DNA of 64,000 nt from Myxococcales bacterium (GTDB lineage: Bacteria > Myxococcota_A > UBA9160 > UBA4427): contig JADFNE010000010.1 of the NCBI GenBank assembly GCA_022563535.1, positions 29,723 through 93,722 on the forward strand. Direction: 5' to 3'. Below the pieces are notes generated by a model. The model did not search any database. It was given only the letters and a program-made list of their open reading frames with translations, and had not been told where the DNA came from. The position numbers and the translations under genes are program-made. Numbering within the stretch: position 1 is the first letter of the stretch; the number at the start of each line of letters is the position of its first letter. Positions 60,415 to 64,000 of the stretch are shown here, in pieces.

Positions 60415-63086
60415 TCGCTGAGCGCGCGTTCGACAATCTCGAAAACATCCTTGGACAGCGCTGGGCGCCCGGCAATTCGCTCGAGTTCGATCTTCATCAA
60501 CGCCCGGCGTTCGGATGGGAAGCGCTTCCACTGATTGAATTGAGAGACCATCCGCGCCGCGATCTGCGGGTTCATGTCGTCGAGTTCGAGCACCACGTCT
60601 GCCAGGAAGCGGTATCCCTTGCCGCTGGCATCGTGAAAACGAACCTGATTCGCCGCACAGAACACGCCGATCAGGGAGCGCAATCGGTTCGGGTTCTTGA
60701 GGCTGAAGTCGCGATGTCGCGACAGGGACATGACCTGCTCGAGCGCTTCGGGACGTTTGCACATGGCTTGCGCCGAAAACCATTTGTCGAGCACCAGGGG
60801 ATCGTTGTGCCAACGCTCGTAGAACGCCGCAAGCGCCTGCTCGCACTCATCGCCGCCGAGATCCACCAGCAACCCCAGCGCCCATTGAGTATCCGTCATG
60901 TTGTTCGCGCTGGTGAACTGTTCGTAGATCCAGGACGTAATCTCGTCTGACTCGAGACAGGCGAGATAGCCGAGCGAGGTGTTCTTGATTCGACGATCCG
61001 CAATCGAACCACTGTCGTTTCGATAGGGCCGAGGACTGGCAAGCGAACCGTAGAGATCTGCCAAAGATTCGCGATGATCGGAAGCCAGGGAACAGATGAC
61101 AAACTCGCGTGCACAATGGAGTCCGTCGACGTCGATGATTTTCGTCTCTTGCCCCAGAACTTTCTCACCCGGCAGAATCAGCGCGAGGGCGCGCAGGGAA
61201 TGGTCGAGTCGATCGTCGGCGAGGATCTTGCCGAAGGCTTCGCTGAACAACGGAAGCAGTGAGAGCGAACGACCCGCGGCGGAATCTTCGGCGAGCTCCA
61301 AAAGCAGCCGGGATGCAAGTTCCTGCCCGGCATCCCAACGCGAGAACGCATCGCCGTCGTGCGCCATGAGGAAGGCGAGTTCTTCGCGAGTTCGGTCCAT
61401 CCGGAGCCTTACGGGCGCAGAAAAGTCGCGCAGTACCGAGGGCACGGGTCTTTGCGTAAGCCCGCGAAACACGAAGTCCTGCTCTCTTTCGCTCAGCTCG
61501 AGCACGCAGCTGGTCCCGCGCGGGCGCGCGGTCCCGGACGCGAGATCGAGGGGAAAATCGGCGCCGTCGGCCCCGAGCAGACCCACGACGACCGGAATAT
61601 GCAGCGGAGGCGCTTCGTCGTTTTCCGTCTCACCACCGCTTCCACTCGCCAGATTGCTCTGGCGAAGGCTCAGGGTGTAGCGGCCCGTGGCTTCATCGTA
61701 GCTCCCCGAGGCGTGGACTTCGGGGGTACCCGGTTGCCGATACCAGTGCTTGAACGACTCGAGATCTTCGTCGTTGGCATCGGCGAGGGCAGCGACGAAA
61801 TCGTCGCAAGTCACCGCCGAACCGTCATGTCGCTCGAAATAGAGATCCATTCCCCGGCGAAAACCGTCGACGCCGAGCAGGGTGCTGAGCATGCGAATGA
61901 CTTCCGCGCCCTTGTTGTAGACCGTGGGCGTGTAGAAATTATCCATCGAAATATACGAGTCGGGTCGAATGGGATGTTTCATCGGGCCGGCATCTTCCGC
62001 GAACTGCGCAGACCGGAGGATCTTCACGTCGGCGATGCGCTTGACTGCGTCCGATGTCATGTCGGCGGTGAAGCACTGGTCGCGAAAGACCGTCAGCCCC
62101 TCCTTCAGCGTCAACTGGAACCAGTCGCGACAGGTCACTCGATTGCCGGTCCAGTTGTGGAAGTACTCGTGCCCAATCACGGCTTCGATGCCCTCGTAAT
62201 CGTCGTCCGTTGCGGTTTCCGGCTGAGCGAGCACGTACTTCGAATTGAAGACGTTGAGCCCCTTGTTCTCCATCGCGCCCATGTTGAAGTCGTTGACCGC
62301 CACGATCATGTAGATGTCGAGATCGTACTCGCGACCAAATTTCTCCTCGTCCCACTTCATGGCTTTCCGCAGGGAGACGAGGGCGTGGTGGCAGAGTTCG
62401 ATGTTCTCGGGTTCGACCCAGATCTCGAGTTTGACCTCACGCCCCGACTGCGTGACGAAGCTGCCGCCGTGACAGAGGAGCTTCCCGGCGACCAGAGCAA
62501 ACAAGTAACAAGGCTTGGGGAACGGGTCCTCCCAGCGCACGCGCCGGCGACCGTCGGCGAGAGTTTCGTCTTCGACCAGATTGCCGTTGGAAAGCAAGAC
62601 CGGGTAGTCGGCGTCCTGGGCCGTGATGGTCGTCGTGTAGCGCGACATGATGTCCGGGCGATCGGGGAAGTAGGTGATCCGCCGAAAGCCCATCGCTTCA
62701 CATTGGGTACAGAACAGATTCCCGCTGCAGTAGAGACCCGACAACGCAGTGTTGGCCTTGGGGTCGATTGTCACTTCGGTTTCGAGGGTAAACTGTGCGG
62801 GGACACTGCGGATGCGCAACTCGTCGCCGTCTGCCTCGAACTCGCTCTCGTCGAGGGTGCGCCCGTCGAGCGCAACCCGGACAAGCTCGAGTTCTTCCCC
62901 ATTCAGGACGAAGGTCGGCGGATCTCCCGAAAGCGTCTCATTGCGCCGAACCGCGAGGATCGCCCGGACCCGGGTGCAGTGTTCGTCGAGATCAAACTCC
63001 AGCTGTACGCTGTCTACCCAATAGTCGGGTGGGGCGTAGTCGCGGCGGTAGGTCGTCCTGGGTTTCTCTGGCTTGGATCCGCTCAC
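60411..63086 (-). CDS. pepN: Aminopeptidase N (peptidase M1)
   Basis: 891 residues, close to E. coli PepN (870). Zinc motif HEYFH is at 306-310 with the third ligand Glu329 in LTLKEGLTVF. The substrate-binding GAMEN is at 270-274. An N-terminal beta domain (~10-195) and the C-terminal helical superhelix follow the bacterial PepN plan. It removes N-terminal residues from peptides in the cytoplasm, and no signal peptide is seen. Its 3' end overlaps the glycosyltransferase-like gene through a shared CTAG. Confidence 0.96.
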   Translation of the reverse strand: MSGSKPEKPRTTYRRDYAPPDYWVDSVQLEFDLDEHCTRVRAILAVRRNETLSGDPPTFVLNGEELELVRVALDGRTLDESEFEADGDELRIRSVPAQFTLETEVTIDPKANTALSGLYCSGNLFCTQCEAMGFRRITYFPDRPDIMSRYTTTITAQDADYPVLLSNGNLVEDETLADGRRRVRWEDPFPKPCYLFALVAGKLLCHGGSFVTQSGREVKLEIWVEPENIELCHHALVSLRKAMKWDEEKFGREYDLDIYMIVAVNDFNMGAMENKGLNVFNSKYVLAQPETATDDDYEGIEAVIGHEYFHNWTGNRVTCRDWFQLTLKEGLTVFRDQCFTADMTSDAVKRIADVKILRSAQFAEDAGPMKHPIRPDSYISMDNFYTPTVYNKGAEVIRMLSTLLGVDGFRRGMDLYFERHDGSAVTCDDFVAALADANDEDLESFKHWYRQPGTPEVHASGSYDEATGRYTLSLRQSNLASGSGGETENDEAPPLHIPVVVGLLGADGADFPLDLASGTARPRGTSCVLELSEREQDFVFRGLTQRPVPSVLRDFSAPVRLRMDRTREELAFLMAHDGDAFSRWDAGQELASRLLLELAEDSAAGRSLSLLPLFSEAFGKILADDRLDHSLRALALILPGEKVLGQETKIIDVDGLHCAREFVICSLASDHRESLADLYGSLASPRPYRNDSGSIADRRIKNTSLGYLACLESDEITSWIYEQFTSANNMTDTQWALGLLVDLGGDECEQALAAFYERWHNDPLVLDKWFSAQAMCKRPEALEQVMSLSRHRDFSLKNPNRLRSLIGVFCAANQVRFHDASGKGYRFLADVVLELDDMNPQIAARMVSQFNQWKRFPSERRALMKIELERIAGRPALSKDVFEIVERALSD

Positions 63087-63216
63087 CCGTGCTCCTCGCC
63101 CCTGCTCCTTGGGATGCGATCACAGGCAATAGCAAAATTGATCTGGCGGAGCCCATGGCTGGACCGCGAGAGGAATGCAGCGAGGAGACAAAGAGATGCG
63201 AGAACCGGCTGGATGT

Positions 63217-63570
63217 TCAGCGCTGGGCGATTCGCCCGCCCTTGCTCTGACAATCGAATTTCCGCGCGTACTCCATGCGGCCTTCGATCCAACAGCGGAC
63301 GACCACGTTTTCGGGGTCGGGTTCTTTTTTCAGGGCTTCTTCTACGCGACCGGAAATATCCTTGAAGGCGTCAGCGCCCTTCTCCTTCAGCGCTGCCAGA
63401 GAGAATCCGCCACCGGCTTTTGCGCCGTCCGCTTCTTCGGCAGCTTTGTTCTTGGGGGCGGAAGAGTGGTGCTCCAGAATCGCCTGGCCCTTGTCGATCT
63501 CTTCCAAGACCCAGCATCCGGTTCCAGAGAGACACAGACCCGCAAGCAGGACTGTTGACAATCCTCGCAT
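63217..63570 (-). CDS. Small putative lipoprotein
   Basis: 117 residues from the ATG at 63570 (GGGA just before it). The signal ends LLAGLCLSGTGCWVLEE, with Cys19 a lipobox-like cysteine, although the -3 residue is glycine rather than Leu. The mature part is Lys/Ala/Glu-rich and helical (FSLAALKEKGADAFKDISGRVEEALK) and ends with two further cysteines (VVRCWIEGRMEYARKFDCQSKGG). There is no known family. It lies 130 bp upstream of pepN on the same strand. Confidence 0.65.
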   Translation of the reverse strand: MRGLSTVLLAGLCLSGTGCWVLEEIDKGQAILEHHSSAPKNKAAEEADGAKAGGGFSLAALKEKGADAFKDISGRVEEALKKEPDPENVVVRCWIEGRMEYARKFDCQSKGGRIAQR

Positions 63571-63743
63571 TCCCAGTCTATCGGCAAAAAACGAGAAATG
63601 ATTGAGCGAAAAAAGCGCCCGTGCCCCCTGGGCGTTTCGCGCTCGTCGAGGCTCCGGTAGATTATCCGACCCCCCGGGAGACTGATGCTGCGGCCGGCAC
63701 AACCCCAGCTACCGGACCGTGTCGAAGGAGCAATCTCGAGCCC

Positions 63744-64000
63744 ATGGAAGCAAGCAGTCGACCGAGTTTTGAAAACATCTACCTGAATCTGGCGCGCACG
63801 CTGGCGAATCGCTCGACCTGTTCCCGCCTGAATGTCGGCACGGTGATCACCAGCACGGATTATCGCAAGGTGCTCGCCGTCGGTTACAACGGGAACGCCA
63901 CGGGACTTCCGAACCAGTGCGATCGCGAGGAGGCCGGCGACTGCGGCTGCCTTCATTCGGAAGAGAACGCCGTGATCAATTGCGACTCACCGCGTCAAGT
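63744..64000 (+). CDS. dCMP/cytidine deaminase-family protein, cut by the right edge
   Basis: The ATG at 63744 opens a frame that runs to the window end (85 codons). The sequence FENIYLNLARTLANRSTCSR, then GTVITSTDYRKVLAVGYNGN, CDREEAGDCGC and LHSEENAVINC matches the N-terminal half of the dCMP deaminase (ComEB-like) family, with the zinc ligand and proton-shuttling glutamate in HSEENA. The second zinc motif PCxxC would lie beyond the edge. It probably makes dUMP from dCMP. Start and frame are clear but the C-terminal half is not seen. Confidence 0.85.
   Translation, partial: MEASSRPSFENIYLNLARTLANRSTCSRLNVGTVITSTDYRKVLAVGYNGNATGLPNQCDREEAGDCGCLHSEENAVINCDSPRQ

Noticed and set aside
61359..63365. 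Open frame of 668 codons opposite pepN
   Set aside because: PepN motifs are all on the other strand, and this reading lacks a domain.

Overview
The window is GC-rich, densely coded Gram-negative DNA with no rRNA, tRNA, CRISPR array, insertion sequence or phage gene that I could recognise. The gene mix suggests a deltaproteobacterial-type lineage (Myxococcota, Desulfobacterota or Binatota-like). It combines an FtsEX/EnvC division operon, Lnt, two-partner secretion, PilZ and PilZ-DUF4388 c-di-GMP effectors, PEP-CTERM (exosortase-sorted) proteins, a cobalamin riboswitch and a B12-type TonB receptor. The lineage is inferred from gene content only.

Region 1 (1-14.4 kb). After a membrane protein open to the left edge, a long minus-strand gene train reads from about 12.9 kb down to 1.1 kb: conserved hypothetical, ftsE, ftsX, envC-like, S41 protease, xseA, xseB, ispA, dxs, tlyA, lnt. 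Most junctions overlap by 4-8 bp or are only a few bases apart. It joins septal wall hydrolysis control, periplasmic proteolysis, exonuclease VII, isoprenoid precursor synthesis and lipoprotein acylation. A membrane dipeptidase (M19) follows.

Region 2 (14.6-29.5 kb). A small ferritin-like gene is split by an in-frame amber codon. Then come a TpsB outer-membrane transporter, a 2362-residue TpsA-like exoprotein and, 8 bp later, a 1645-residue exported pentapeptide-repeat protein with about ten cysteine-pair loops and a PEP-CTERM tail. This surface-protein locus is one of the two most interesting parts of the window.

Region 3 (29.5-39 kb). A GlxA-type regulator and a DJ-1/PfpI enzyme form an overlapping pair, followed by a PilZ protein. 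A well-formed cobalamin riboswitch then leads a tight plus-strand operon: PEP-CTERM surface protein, BtuB-like TonB receptor, YncE/BtuG-like propeller protein, ArsC-like low-molecular-weight phosphatase family protein, and perhaps a MalY-type C-S lyase. I read this as a B12 capture and import system in which exosortase-sorted and propeller proteins do the work of surface B12-binding lipoproteins.

Region 4 (39-64 kb). Here are a coiled-coil/degenerate methyltransferase fusion, PAP2 phosphatase, alpha/beta hydrolase, an EAL phosphodiesterase with its PilZ-DUF4388 partner, an acyl-CoA synthetase, a frameshifted COG3014-type lipoprotein gene beside an LpoB-like gene, ilvD, a PhyH dioxygenase, an HDOD protein, a four-gene phosphonate/selenate-type ABC importer, miaE, a glycosyltransferase-like protein, pepN, a small lipoprotein and the start of a dCMP-deaminase-family gene cut by the right edge.

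Intergenic stretches longer than about 300 bases are 12900-13219, 46176-46524 and 32022-32690. The first two hold only candidate sites and the last holds the riboswitch leader.
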